Under the pieces are notes generated by a model. It had not been told where the DNA came from and made no database searches. It saw only the letters and a list, made by a program, of their open reading frames with translations. Below, one piece after another: positions 46,001-56,882 of a stretch of DNA of 64,000 nt. Each line of letters opens with the position of its first letter. The first letter of the stretch is position 1. The stretch comes from Buxus sempervirens. Lineage: Eukaryota; Streptophyta; Magnoliopsida; Buxales; Buxaceae. The position numbers and the translations under genes are program-made. The stretch is from assembly GCA_947561395.2 (NCBI GenBank), contig OX387190.1, positions 33,722,858 through 33,786,857 on the forward strand, in the 5' to 3' direction.

Positions 46001-47180
46001 GCAATTTTCACAGTTCCCCAAACTAACAATATCAACGGCCCCATAAAACTCGCTTATCGTTTGATTAACTCGACATTAAAAGAGAAAGATCCCTGCGGTC
46101 CTTTTGACTTTTAAATTTTCTTTCAGGAGTTGGTTGTCTTGATAAACTCGTTTTTCTTTGTATCTAGCCATTTGCCTTTGTACTTAAACTCACGTATGCG
46201 CCTTATTATAATATATCAGGCAACTGTCCTTCGTTGGTTAATATTTACTAACCCACATATGTTCGTTATAAGAATGTTGAAGGCTACAAAAGGTTGAGAG
46301 ACAAATTGACGTCCCGAAATAAAGAGACCTGAACCAGAGTACTGGGCCACCACATGTGCGCTGGCTCCACTACGTACTTCCTCAAAAGCCCGGACCAGCC
46401 ATATCCCAATACCTGTCCACAAGCGCACGTTAGCGTAAGCCATAGACAAACTACACCTTGGAAGCACACATAGATCGGATTGCCAGAACGGCAGAAACCA
46501 CATGCTAAATATCGTAGAAACACTAAAGAAGCTCAGAAACCACCGGAAAGAACCCATACGCAAAGACATTAATTAACACAGCAATAGAAACCAATAATGC
46601 TTGTAATAAGAAAGAGAGAGAGAGAGATTAAACTAAAAAAAAAACAAAAAACAAATGAGACTGCAATAGATTTAACCTCGGTTGTAATGATAAGAATCCA
46701 ACTGGCCAAGAAGGAGATCTTCCTGCCATAGAAGGCCTTGATTATAGAACTATGTTTACGGCATAAGCTGATCCGCTTCCTAATGTGGCTCCGGCGTTGG
46801 CAAACATGGTGATGAGTACGTGTTCCTTCATGTTGAACGGACCTGGATTTAAAGACAACTCCAGCGATCCGACACTTGGTAGTGGGGAGTACCTTGGCCA
46901 TAAACCGGCCGATGGGAAGCGTAGCGACCTGAACAGTGATCTGGGTAACGACGAGAGGCTCCGTTCTGTAGGCGAAAAACTGGTTGATGAAGGACAGCAA
47001 CCCACACGAAAGAAGACCCAGAAACCACATACGAAAGGTCCATACCGGGATTGAAGGGTCGTCGGTGTTGGTCACGGTCAACCGAACTTGTTCAATCGGA
47101 GACAATTCGTCCTCATCAATCTCCTCCTCTGCTACTTTCACGGAATTCGTTCCCATCTCCACTTCCATTATTGTTGCCAT
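43084..47180 (-). pseudogene. Oligopeptide transporter, copy 4, decayed
   Basis: All six exons are recognisable: 46677-47180, 46315-46412, 44495-45061, 44142-44394, 43802-43984 and 43084-43697. Four kinds of damage are seen. First, exon 1 has lost 5 bases at about 46873 and 1 base at about 46747, so some 42 codons containing NPGPFN are read out of frame before the frame recovers. Second, the donor after exon 2 is GG instead of GT (46313-46314). Third, a tryptophan codon in exon 4 is TAG (44304-44306). Fourth, one C is missing at about 43192 in exon 6, replacing the conserved C-terminal tail by an early stop. Exons 3 and 5 remain open. Intron 5 has been rearranged, and flank similarity to the other copies ends near 47277. 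A transcript is possible, a working transporter is not. Confidence 0.92.
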
Positions 47181-47277
47181 GTCGAGAGAACCAGAGGGGG
47201 GACGCGCAGAGAGACGGAGAGAGAATGATATTTCTAGATATGAAACCAAATGAACCTCTTCGCTTATAATTTAAGGT

Positions 47278-48327
47278 AGCCACCTTCACAACACCACTGA
47301 TGGTTTCAATTTGATTAAGCTTTGCTCTATTACTTTATAATAACAACTGTAAAACTGTATAATTAAAACTGATCCTATGATAAAAGTGTATTATAGTAGA
47401 AAATCGCAGCCACAATTTGAATAAACGCAAGGTTTGAAATGGCTGCCTGCACAATCATTCCTCATATTTTAGTTGACTTGTCATGGTATTAGTTGCTCAT
47501 AATATTCGTCCACAAATCTAGATAGACTCATTTTTGTTTTGTTGAATAGTTGGCTATAAACCTATAGAGGTGGGTGAGCTGCTGAAGCTATGAATGGAGT
47601 CTAAGCTAGGATGTCTATGATAAAGGTCTCATGATAATACTTCCCATCAATGAAACCAGAATCTGTCAATGCTCAACTATTGACAATCAAGTTCATATGT
47701 AAACATGGAAGGAGAGCATAGACATTGGTTGTAGAAGTGATCCTTTTTCAATTAGGTGCATATAAGTCATACCATGCATGCTATCAAAAGAAAATACTCT
47801 ATTTTTTATTTGGCTTATCCTAAACACAATTTTCTGCCATCCAATTTTAATATTGATTAATTGGAAACAGAATTCTCTTGGGGAACATAGACCATATATG
47901 ATGGGTAGAGTTACCATCTAAAATTAAATACCGTAAGAAATGTGACCTATGTCTAGCAAAAAATCGAAGTGCTGTTAGTGTCTAGCATAGCTACCTCATA
48001 AGATCATTTTAAGATAGCAAGATTTAGATGTATTCTTTGAATTAAATTCGTATAATTATGCTTAATGGAATTATAATTGTCATCTCCTTTTTTCTTTTTC
48101 TTTTTTGTGTTTATTATTAACTTTGCCCCAATTGTATCTGTAAACTATAATTTTTGGAAACAAATTATGGCTGAGGATAAGAAAATTTTTCTTGAGGAAT
48201 TGGGGATAGCATATCTCTCAATTGCAATATGCAATGTGAGTTAGCGCCTGTATACACAAATTTTGCGTTTGAAATCAACGGATCAGATGTGCCAATACAA
48301 ATAAATTTTTATTTTTATTAAAAATAA
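47278..48327. other. Unassigned region upstream of OPT copy 4
   Basis: Similarity to the OPT units stops at about 47277, which marks the right limit of the array. The sequence is AT-rich, and open frames such as 47693-47917 show no recognisable domain. No gene is called. Confidence 0.4.
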
Positions 48328-49132
48328 TGTAGTACAAATCTCTGTGATTCCTTTGATTCTTTTCTTCAAAAAATCTTCGATTTGAGGGCTAACATAGCTT
48401 GATCCCAAATCAGTCTTCGGCTTTCCAAACTTCACGAAAGGCAAACAAAGTGGTAGATCTGGTGGATTCTACGTGTAGATCTGTGCTGGATTTGGGGAGA
48501 AGTCTTCGGCTTGATCTTCGGCTTGTAGGCTTGTTGAAGATCTTAAGAAAAACTTAGGTATTTGATGTAGATCTCTAGGCAGTAGAGTATGTCAGAGATA
48601 GGATGTTTGAATCTTCATATCTTGAATGCAATTTTTTAGTCTTCAATTCGTCAAGGCTTGTTGGATCTTCAGAACAGCAGCACTTCAATTCTTCAGTGAT
48701 TTAGATCTTCAGAACAGCAGAGCTTCAGTTCTTTAGGGTTTAAATCTTTAGAGAAGTAGAGCTTCAGTTCTTCAGAGCTTAGGTCTTCAGAGTAGCAGAA
48801 ATTTGCTTCTTTTCTTCTGTAGACTTCATCTGTTTTTAATGAAGAGAGAACCACCCTATTTATAGATGTTGGGAGGATAGAGCTCTCTAGATTTAAAACT
48901 TTTGAGAGAGTTATCACAAGTTGTAGATAATTCTCTATTTTTTGAATAATTATCCACATTTAAAGATAATTCATTTTTGAGAATTATCAATATAATAATC
49001 CTTCAAAGGGGCCCCACAAGCAATTTATTAGCTATTTTAGAGATTATATAATTTTTTCTCTAAGTAGGGTCCACACTTTTGTGAGATTTTGCCATGTGGG
49101 CATGTGGCATCTCAAAATTTCTCTTCTTACAG
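48328..49132 (-). repeat. Possible LTR with promoter and internal 40-bp repeats
   Basis: On the minus strand the segment starts TGTAAGAAG and ends GTACTACA, giving TG...CA ends. It has a TATA box reading CTATAAATAGGG (about 48857-48868), followed by a purine-rich leader with four diverged 40-base tandem repeats of the type CTGAAGATCTAAA...GAACTGAAGCTC (48664-48810). Such a layout fits a retrotransposon LTR or a related retroelement promoter. No second LTR, primer-binding site or 5-bp target duplication was found, so identity and borders are provisional. Confidence 0.4.
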
Positions 49133-49550
49133 CGCCCTTTTTATTCTTCAGTAGAAGAGGCTTTATCAGGGAATGTTTCTTGCTCTTCTAGGCTCTACTG
49201 CAATTGATAGAAAGAGTAAGATGAGAACAAATGTAGCACCTCCACTGTACTCAATCTGGGGCAAGGTTAACCCAAAACGTCTCTTCCTCGAAAAGGTTAA
49301 ATATCGAGCCATCAATCTGTTTTCGACGAACTGGCTAGGATTATTATCGCAGTGGTTTCAGTCGAAGCCAATGGCCCTTTTTTTTGACTTTGAACCTGCA
49401 TTTTGATCTGACCTTGTTCACGTTGGTCACCGACGGGACAGATGGGATGGCCGCCGTGGTCCGCGCCGTGACACGAATCTTACAAGCTAGCGTGTGGAAA
49501 CTCAAATTTAGGGTTGTGATGTGATCATGATCGTCCAATTGAATGGCTGG
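49133..49550. other. Unassigned region
   Basis: An open frame at 49173-49406 on the plus strand has no recognisable domain. No repeat ends are visible. Confidence 0.3.
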
Positions 49551-49699
49551 CTTCGTTTGGATGCCAAGAGAATGCAAGAAAGACATGTGAGAAAAGAAAG
49601 TGAAAGAAAAGTGAAGTAAAAGAAACTGAAAATTAGTTTTCTTGATACTGTTTGGATGTCGCGAGAAAATTTTATAGTTTTAATTGAAAATCTGGAATT

Positions 49700-50918
49700 T
49701 TGTGTTTGGATTGCAAGAAAGTTAATAGAAAGCTGAATGCAATTTCCAAGTCTACCCTCACGGTCAATTTTGGCTATTGGGTTGTCAATTGATCTACAGA
49801 TGCTCAAATCAACTTCGGCACTCTCCTGTGCAAGGCTAATAGCTTTATTTTTATCCACATCGATTGCAAATTGGGTACCAACTCAGCTGTCACATGCCCA
49901 AGTTGTGTCAACAACTCTTTGTCCCTCAGAAGCCTATTGTGCTCTACATCACAATAACATGCAAATGCAGGCATATGCACTAACTTTCCCGCATTCAAAT
50001 ACTTTTCAAAGAACACAGAACTACAATAACATCTTTAAAAAGCCCTGGATAGACATCAAAACAGATACAAACAAACCGAACTCAAACATTGGAGCCCTTT
50101 GGAACTGCAGTTCAGAAATCATAAGCTACTAGATCAATTGATCCTTGAACTGCACTATATAATCCTTCAATACATTATGATGGAACAAGGTTACGAAGGC
50201 AGCTAAAAGAATTGTGCACATAAAAAATTAAAATTTAGTTTTACAGAAAAGGAAAAGGAAGCAGAAAGTCCGATAAAACAGTGGTGCCTCACCAGGTAGG
50301 TACCCATATAGACATTTAAAACAATATCATATTGTATATCAAGTGAACAAACCAGAAGATGCACTTAATTGAGACCAAAAGTTCCAATATCATGAAATAA
50401 AATCTTAATACATGGTGTTGGTAGGCAGTTATGAAAGAAACACTACACATGAATTTGACTACGGTTTCAATTTTCAAAGAGTAGGGACCGGAAGAATGTC
50501 TAATTTAACAGGGCATCCAACCGGGTACCTATGTGGGCCACTGCATCAAGAATATTTAGTATATCTTTTATGATATCAGCTCACTTCGTTGGCAACCCAA
50601 CTTTCGTTTTTTATTAATGGGATTTTTAGGATGCATTTTTTTATCAAAGAATCTATTAAACATTTTTGCAAGCATTTGATCGTCAATGTTATTGAGAAAA
50701 TCCATGCAGATATAAGCAAGCAAAAGAAATAGAATTGCAATGTGGGGCATTTGAAAGTGCTTTAGTTGAAGAACTAAATGATGGAAACAAAAGTAGTAAC
50801 CTCTCTAAACTGAGAAACAGAGTGACCAATTTCTTTTATCTCCCATTATCCCTTACATTACCAAAAAGAAAAAAGTAACCCTGTATTCTATATGGGAAAT
50901 GGAAGAAAAAACAATCTT
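49700..50918. other. Unassigned interior left of the copia element
   Basis: Minus-strand frames near 49508-49858 and 49804-50016 contain charged segments such as DVEHNRLLRDKELL that look like part of a protein, but I do not recognise the family and the frame changes between them. They could be another captured exon. The rest is AT-rich noncoding sequence. Confidence 0.3.
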
Positions 50919-50923
50919 GGCTC

Positions 50924-51185
50924 TGTAAGATAAACAAAGAATAGTGTAGAAACAGAAGATTGAAATGGTTTGGCATTCAATACCAAACTCAAAGAATGTC
51001 ATTAGTATTTGTAGTGTTACAGTATAACAGAATTGAGTACAAGTAGGAGGCTCCTCAACTTAGTTGTTACAGAGAGGATTTGAAAAAGCCAAAAGATCTG
51101 AGAGATCTTAGGAGAGGAAGTTCCAGATTTGCATATTCAAATTTGAATGAATCTCTATCATCTACTTTGATTAGATACTTTAATA
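50924..51185 (-). repeat. 3' LTR of the copia element
   Basis: 262 bases, identical by eye to the 5' LTR except that it lacks an 11-base tandem duplication. A polypurine tract (minus strand GCAGGGGGA, 51186-51194) adjoins it. Outside lies GGCTC at 50919-50923. Confidence 0.95.
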
Positions 51186-54100
51186 TCCCCCTGCAAACTG
51201 TTGGGTAGTATATAGACCAGCAGTTTGTCCCTTAGAAAAATGAATCTTGCAGCTGTTTGACCTTTTGTAAAAATATCTGCCAATTGATCTTGGGTTGATA
51301 TGAACTTGATCTGAATATCTTGATTGACAACCTTCTCTCTTATAAAATGGTAATCCACTTCAACATGCTTGGTGCGTGCATGAAAAACTGGATTAGAAGT
51401 TAATGCAATTGCACCAATGTTATCACACCAAATTGTAGGTGCCAATGGAAGAACAACTCCTAATTCTTTAAATAACATTCTAAGCCAATAGAGTTCTGCT
51501 GTAGCTAGTGCCATAGATCTATACTCTGCCTCAGTACTAGATCTAGAGACTACATTTTGCTTCTTTGCACTCCAAGAGATTAAATTCTTGCCCACAAAAA
51601 TACCATATCCACTGGTACTTTTACGATCATCTGGATTTCCAGCCCAGTCACTATCACAAAATGCAGTCAGCTGTATTTTGGATGGTATATAGTAAAGTCC
51701 AAAGTCAATTGTACCTTTGAGATATCTCAGAACTCGCTTTACTGCCAACCAGTGAGGTTCACGAGGTTTATGCATAAACTGGCATAGCTGATTTACCGCA
51801 TATGCAAGATCCGGTCTTGAGATGGTACAATACTGCAATGCTCCTACTACACATCTGTATTCTGTAGGCTCAGACAATAAATGACCTTCCTCTGCTGACA
51901 ACTTTGTTCCTGAGATTGTTGGTGAAGCTAAAGGTTTTGCACCTGCCATCTTGGTGCTTTCCAACAAATCTGTTATATACTTTGTTTGTCGCAAGTGAAG
52001 TCCTGCATGAGTTCTAGAAGCTTGTACTCCAAGGAAGTAGCTTAGCTCTCCAAGATCTTTGACGTGAAAGCTTGCTTTCAAGCTATCAATAAATCCAGAT
52101 ATTGCTGTATTGTCAGTCCCTGTGACAATTATGTCATCCACATATACCAACACAAAAAGTTTCAGATGATCTGTGGTAAAAATAAATAGTGAATGATCTA
52201 CAGAGGACTCTACAAAACCAAATTCCAACAGTTGCTGTGATAATCTGCGAAACCAAGCTCTAGGGGCTTGTTTAAGCCCATAGAGTGACTTATGAAGTCG
52301 GCATACAAAATCTGGTTGAGTGTCATCAATGAACCCCCGTGGTTGCTCCATAAATACCTCTTCATCAAGTAATCCATGGAGAAATGCATTTGAAACATCT
52401 AATTGTTTAATGTTCCACTTGAAGGATACTGCCAATGCCAAAATCAACCTGATTGTTGATGGTTTAACTACAGGAGAAAAAGTCTCATGATAGTCAATAC
52501 CACAACGTTGATCAAACCCTTTGGCGACTAATCGAGCCTTGTACCTTTCTATGCTCCCATCTGGTTTTCTTTTTATCTTGTAAACCCATTTATTTCTGAC
52601 AATGGGTTTGTCGTTTGGTCTTGGACATAGAGACCACGTTCCATTCTCCATTAATGCATCAAATTCACGACCCATAGCAGCACGCCAATCTTGGTTAAGA
52701 ACTGCTTGTGTGAAGCATGATGGCTCAGATTCATGAAAAACACTAGACAGAACTTGGAGAGGATGACGTGTGGAATAGAAGGTTTTATAGTCGAGAAATT
52801 GTTTAGGCTTGGAATGTCCAGTTTTGGAACGTGTTATGATCCCTTGGTGAGATATATTATTTTGAGAAGGCTCGGTTTCAGGCTGTACCAAAGAAGGAGA
52901 TTGGTGAGACATATTAGGAGACTCTTGTGCAGGCAAATCCAAAGGATTTTCTGGATTGAGAGGTGCTTGTATGGGGTTAGATGAATCAGGAGACATTTTG
53001 GGAATGGTCTCTGTAGGTGAATGGTTAGACAGTAAAAACTGTGATGAAAATGGAGTGAAAGTTATAGAAGGAAGCTTACCAGGCAGCATGTCACTCTTTG
53101 AGACTTGTGAGTTTGAACTTCTATCTGATGCTGGAAAGAAATCTTCATTAAAGATCACATGTCTTGACACATACACACGGCCTGTGTTTAAGTCTAAACA
53201 CCTATAACCTTTCTGTTGACCTGCATACCCTAAGAAAACACATTGCTTGCTATGGAAGGACAGCTTGTGTGGTTCATAGGGTTTTAATAGAGGGAAACAA
53301 GAGCATCCAAAAACTCTTAAATCAGAGTAATGAGGTAGTCTCTTATATAACAGATAATATGGTGTGAGGTTTTTCAAAACTATTGTGGGTAATCTATTAA
53401 TCAAATATATTGATGTGAAAAAAGCATCAACCCAGTATGTATTTGGTAGGTGAGCTGTGGCTAAGAGAGTTAAGCCCATTTCTTTTATATGTCTATGTTT
53501 TCTCTCAGCAATTCCATTTTGCTGAGAGGTATATGGACATGTCAACCTGTGAAAAATCCCATGTTTTGATAAAAATTCTTTGAATTCATGAGATAAATAT
53601 TCTCCTCCATTATCAGTTTGTATTTGCTGAATTTTGCAAGAAAATAGATTTTCCACAAAAGCCTTGTATTTCATAAAAATAGCAAATACTTCAGATTTGT
53701 ATCTCAAAGGATACACCCATGAGAATCTAGAATAATCATCGACAAATAAGAGATAGAATCTATAGCCACCAACTGAAGGTACTGGAGATACCCAAACATC
53801 TGAATGTATAAGAGCTAGAGGTCGAGTACTTTTCCTACTAGAATCCGAAAAAGGTAACTGCTTAGCTTTGCCAAGAGGGCAAGCTGAGCAGAATTTTGTT
53901 TTATTGGAGGAGTCTCTTATTTTGAGATAATGAGAACGACACAAATGATCTAAAACTAACTTGGATGGATGACCTAGTCTACAATGCCAGGTTTCCAACG
54001 TAGTCTTGGTTCCTATTTCTGCAGTCAGACAGTGAAGTTTATTTGAAGAATCCTTTTCGCCTGCAAGTGGATAGAGTCCATTCTCAACCAGTCCATGGAA

Positions 54101-55371
54101 TAGCAGCCGCCCTGTCTTGTTCTCCTTCACACAAAAATCATCTCCAGTTAGCACAAAATAACAATCATTGTCTACACAGAATTTATTTATTGAAAGAAGA
54201 TTGGTAGATGCATCTGGACAATGTAGGATATGGTTAAGTGAAAAGGAGGAATTGGCTAAATGAAGGGAGTTACAACCAATGTTTTGGATCATCAAACCTG
54301 AGCCATTGCCTACTGTGACAGTATCTTGACCTTCATAGGGCTCTGGGGTCGCAAGATTTGCTACATTGGCAGTGATATGAGTGTTGGCTCCACTGTCTGC
54401 ATACCAGACTTGCTGTTCATAGGAGGAATTAGCTTCAGCTGCCATGGCTGCAAGATCAACGGGAGGTAGGCGACCTTGGTAAGAAAAATTGAACCTCGAA
54501 TAGCAGTCAAGTGCTATGTGGCCTGTTCTGCCACAGATTTGACAAACTGGTCTGCTACTATTGTTTGATTGCACTTGACGTGGAGCAGGATTGGAGTTTG
54601 CAGTGTTGGTCCTTTGTGGCACACGATCAGATTGAGGTCTTGGAGTACTGCCTTGTGGTTTTGGCTTCTTCATAAAAGTAGACGTTTTGCCTTTTGTAGC
54701 GACAAAGGCAAAATGATGATCAGATGTGGGAGCATGGTGATTTTCCAGAAGTGATTCAAAGCTCAAGAGCTCGGCTTGAAAGTCTTCAAGAGTGAAGTCT
54801 TTGTCTCTGGATGCAAAGTTGTAGGACGTGATGAATGGAGTAAAGGTGGGATTTAGACCACTTACAAGATGACTAATGATGTCTTGATCATCTACAGGTT
54901 TTCCTGCGGCAGCCAATTGATCAGACATTAACTTTGCTTCTTCAATGTAAGTAGAACATGAGCGGTTGCCTTGAGTTATGGTTTGGAGCTGTCTCTTGAT
55001 GAGTGCAATTCGAGATCGAGAGGTTGATGAGAACTTGGTTTGTAGAGCATATCCCAAACCTGTTGGGAAGTTTGCAAACCATAGACAGTAGAAACGAGCT
55101 TCTCAGAAATGGAAGCTAGAAGCCAGCTTAATACGCAATTATCTTTCCGATACCATATTGCATATGCTGGGTTGGGTTTGTTATCTGAGAGAGTTTTGGT
55201 AGGAGTAGGATCTCCTCCATCCACGATTCCAACAAGACCATGGCTTCTCAGAAACACCAAGAACTGGATCCTCCATGGTAAATAATTGGGGCCATCCAGT
55301 TTGTGGGATACTGGGTGAGAGTTATTCTGGAGTGATAAATTAGGAAGAGGAATGTTTGCATTGGTAGCCAT
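51158..55371 (-). pseudogene. Copia Gag-Pol polyprotein, one frameshift in gag
   Basis: Gag begins with the ATG at 55371 and stays open for about 107 codons. The frame then changes at about 55049-55052, where an extra AT dinucleotide follows the conserved QQVWD block, and a 1,299-codon frame runs to 51158. In that long frame, residue positions are approximately: zinc knuckle CX2CX4HX4C at 172, aspartic protease DSGA at 218, pre-integrase WHCRLGHPS at 365, integrase core from HSDVW at 415, reverse transcriptase YVDDIIV at 970, and RNase H around CDSDWAG at 1131. The order PR-INT-RT-RH is that of Ty1/copia. All pol domains are intact, so only the gag break separates it from an apparently complete polyprotein. 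The stop lies just inside the 3' LTR. Confidence 0.93.
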
Positions 55372-55432
55372 TTGCCGAACAGATTGTAGGCGGAAGTTGT
55401 GGTTTTCTTGATCAGGCGTTAGCCCTGCTATT

Positions 55433-55444
55433 GCTCTGATACCA
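55433..55444 (-). other. Primer-binding site of the copia element
   Basis: It reads TGGTATCAGAGC on the minus strand, complementary to the 3' end of plant initiator-Met tRNA, directly adjoining the 5' LTR. Confidence 0.93.
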
Positions 55445-55717
55445 TGTAAGATAAACAAAGAATAGTGTAGAAACAGAAGATTGAAATGGTTTGGCATTCA
55501 ATACCAAACTCAAAGAATGTCATTAGTATTTGTAGTGTTACAGTATAACAGAATTGAGTACAAGTAGGAGGCTCCTCAACTTAGTTGTTACAGAGAGGAT
55601 TTGAAAAAGCCAAAAGATCTGAGAAAGATCTGAGAGATCTTAGGAGAGGAAGTTCCAGATTTGCATATTCAAATTTGAATGAATCTCTATCATCTACTTT
55701 GATTAGATACTTTAATA
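55445..55717 (-). repeat. 5' LTR of the copia element
   Basis: 273 bases. It differs from the 3' LTR only by an 11-base tandem duplication of GATCTGAGAAA near 55616-55632, as far as I can see. Confidence 0.95.
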
Positions 55718-55748
55718 GGCTCCAGGATGAAAAAAGTAACCCTGTATT

Positions 55749-55976
55749 CTCTCCTATGACAACCCCGGTCGCGTGATCCAATAGGATTCCCCTTCCAATC
55801 TTGGCTCCGGAATGGATGTCGACGGTGAAGACCTCCGATACCCGGTTCTGAATCAGGAGAGCCAAAACATTCCTACCTTGTGACCACAGCTTATGCGCCA
55901 CTCGATGGGCTTGGCAAGCATGGAACCCCTTGAAGTTGAGCAAGCAATGAGCAAAACTTATACAAGCGGGATCCCT
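55749..55976 (-). pseudogene. Serine acetyltransferase exon fragment
   Basis: The minus strand encodes about 76 uninterrupted residues beginning RDPACISFAHCLLNFKGF, continuing with CQAHRVAHKLW and ending LLDHATGVVIGE. This is the conserved core of plant serine acetyltransferases, which make O-acetylserine for cysteine synthesis, and it includes the start of the left-handed beta helix with the DH pair in LLDHATG. The N-terminal domain and the rest of the catalytic helix are absent. The fragment starts just after an AAG that could be a splice acceptor and ends without a donor, running into unrelated sequence. It looks like a captured exon rather than a working gene; a distant continuation of a real gene cannot be excluded. 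Confidence 0.8.
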
Positions 55977-56317
55977 CTCTTAAACTGCCCACATGTTTTC
56001 TCGACAGGACGATGTAATCAGAGGAGAAAACAATCACAGGATAATCTAACCTAACCATTAGATAGGCTAAGCAAGTATACGAAATCTTCTCATCAAGCAA
56101 GCACTGCGGGAAAATTACGAATTAACGAAAACTTACTTGTTTACAGAAAACCCTTCAAGGTTTTGCAGAAAACCCCTTCAACGATCTGCTTCTCACCTTC
56201 TTCAAATTTTCTACCAATAGACAAATTAGACGACAATGGAGATGAAAGCTTTGATGAAGCCAATCGTCAACGAAGTAGGTGCTGTATTTGCCAAAGTAAA
56301 TGTTGTTGATGAATCCA
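55977..56317. other. Unassigned sequence beside the serine acetyltransferase fragment
   Basis: No recognisable exon. The words AAAACCCTTCAAGG and AAAACCCCTTCAACG near 56150 are a short direct repeat. Confidence 0.35.
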
Positions 56318-56538
56318 AATAGAGTCCCTCAAAAGATAAATCAATAGAGTCCTTCAAAAGATAAATCTTCGTTGAAGATAGCCGTTGTCGAGAAGAATAG
56401 AGTACCTCAAAAGATAAATCAATAGAGTCCTTCAAAAGATAAATCTTCATTGAAGATAAGAATAGAGTACCTCAAAAGATAAATCAATAGAGTCCTTCAA
56501 AAGATAAATCTTCGTTGAAGATAGCCGTTGTCGAGAAG
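56318..56538. repeat. 78-bp tandem repeat, three copies
   Basis: The units are 56318-56395, 56396-56460 (13 bases shorter) and 56461-56538, each beginning AATAGAGT and containing two AAAAGATAAATC words. Each unit is itself an imperfect internal duplication. No coding frame is convincing. Confidence 0.85.
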
Positions 56539-56882
56539 AGGGCATCTTCGGTATGCGATGTGCTTTGGGTTTCACACGACGCAAAATCCGACTGATTGTT
56601 TCAAGAAAAAAATTAGGACAGTTACCGTCCATTTTTATCTCGAGAAACCGTGGGGCCTACTGTTTCTCGTTAACCAAACGCATATCAGATCTAGGAAAAT
56701 CTTATTTTATTTCACTTCCTCGCGTTCTCTTGCTATCCAAACGCAGCCTAAGTGTTTATCGATCAGATTTCTTAAGTTATGCCTTTCCTTTGATTGAGCA
56801 CTCACATATTGGAAAATGTCTCTTTGGTATTGTGAGGTGGAAGGCGATATCAAATTCTTTGATTCACTCCTCGAGTTGTGCC

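Larger units (their letters stand above)
50924..55717 (-). mobile_element. Full-length Ty1/copia LTR retrotransposon
   Basis: It is 4,794 bases long with two nearly identical LTRs, a tRNA-iMet primer-binding site (55433-55444), a polypurine tract and a 5-bp target duplication GGCTC at 50919-50923 and 55718-55722. LTR identity and long open frames indicate a recent insertion. The coding-strand LTR starts TATTAAAG rather than TG but ends in CA. Confidence 0.96.
49551..56750. mobile_element. Candidate TIR transposon carrying a gene fragment and hosting copia
   Basis: The left end GGCTTCGTTTGGATGCCAAG resembles the inverse of the right end CTTGCTATCCAAACGCAGCC, with matching GAGAATG/CGTTCTC words next to them. 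Further GTTTGGAT words lie at 49650 and 49696. If this is one element, its own length without the copia insertion is about 2.4 kb, and it carries a serine acetyltransferase exon fragment and the 78-base repeats. No target duplication could be matched, so it may be two unrelated ends. Confidence 0.4.

Noticed and set aside
46569-47249. A 226-codon continuous frame in OPT copy 4 starting at 47249
   Set aside because: The upstream Met lies in the leader, the middle is out of the OPT frame because of two deletions, and the end runs into intron 1. It is a by-product of the decayed exon.
49551-56750. A confirmed Pack-type transposon carrying serine acetyltransferase
   Set aside because: The ends are similar but no target duplication matches. 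It is therefore listed only as a candidate element.
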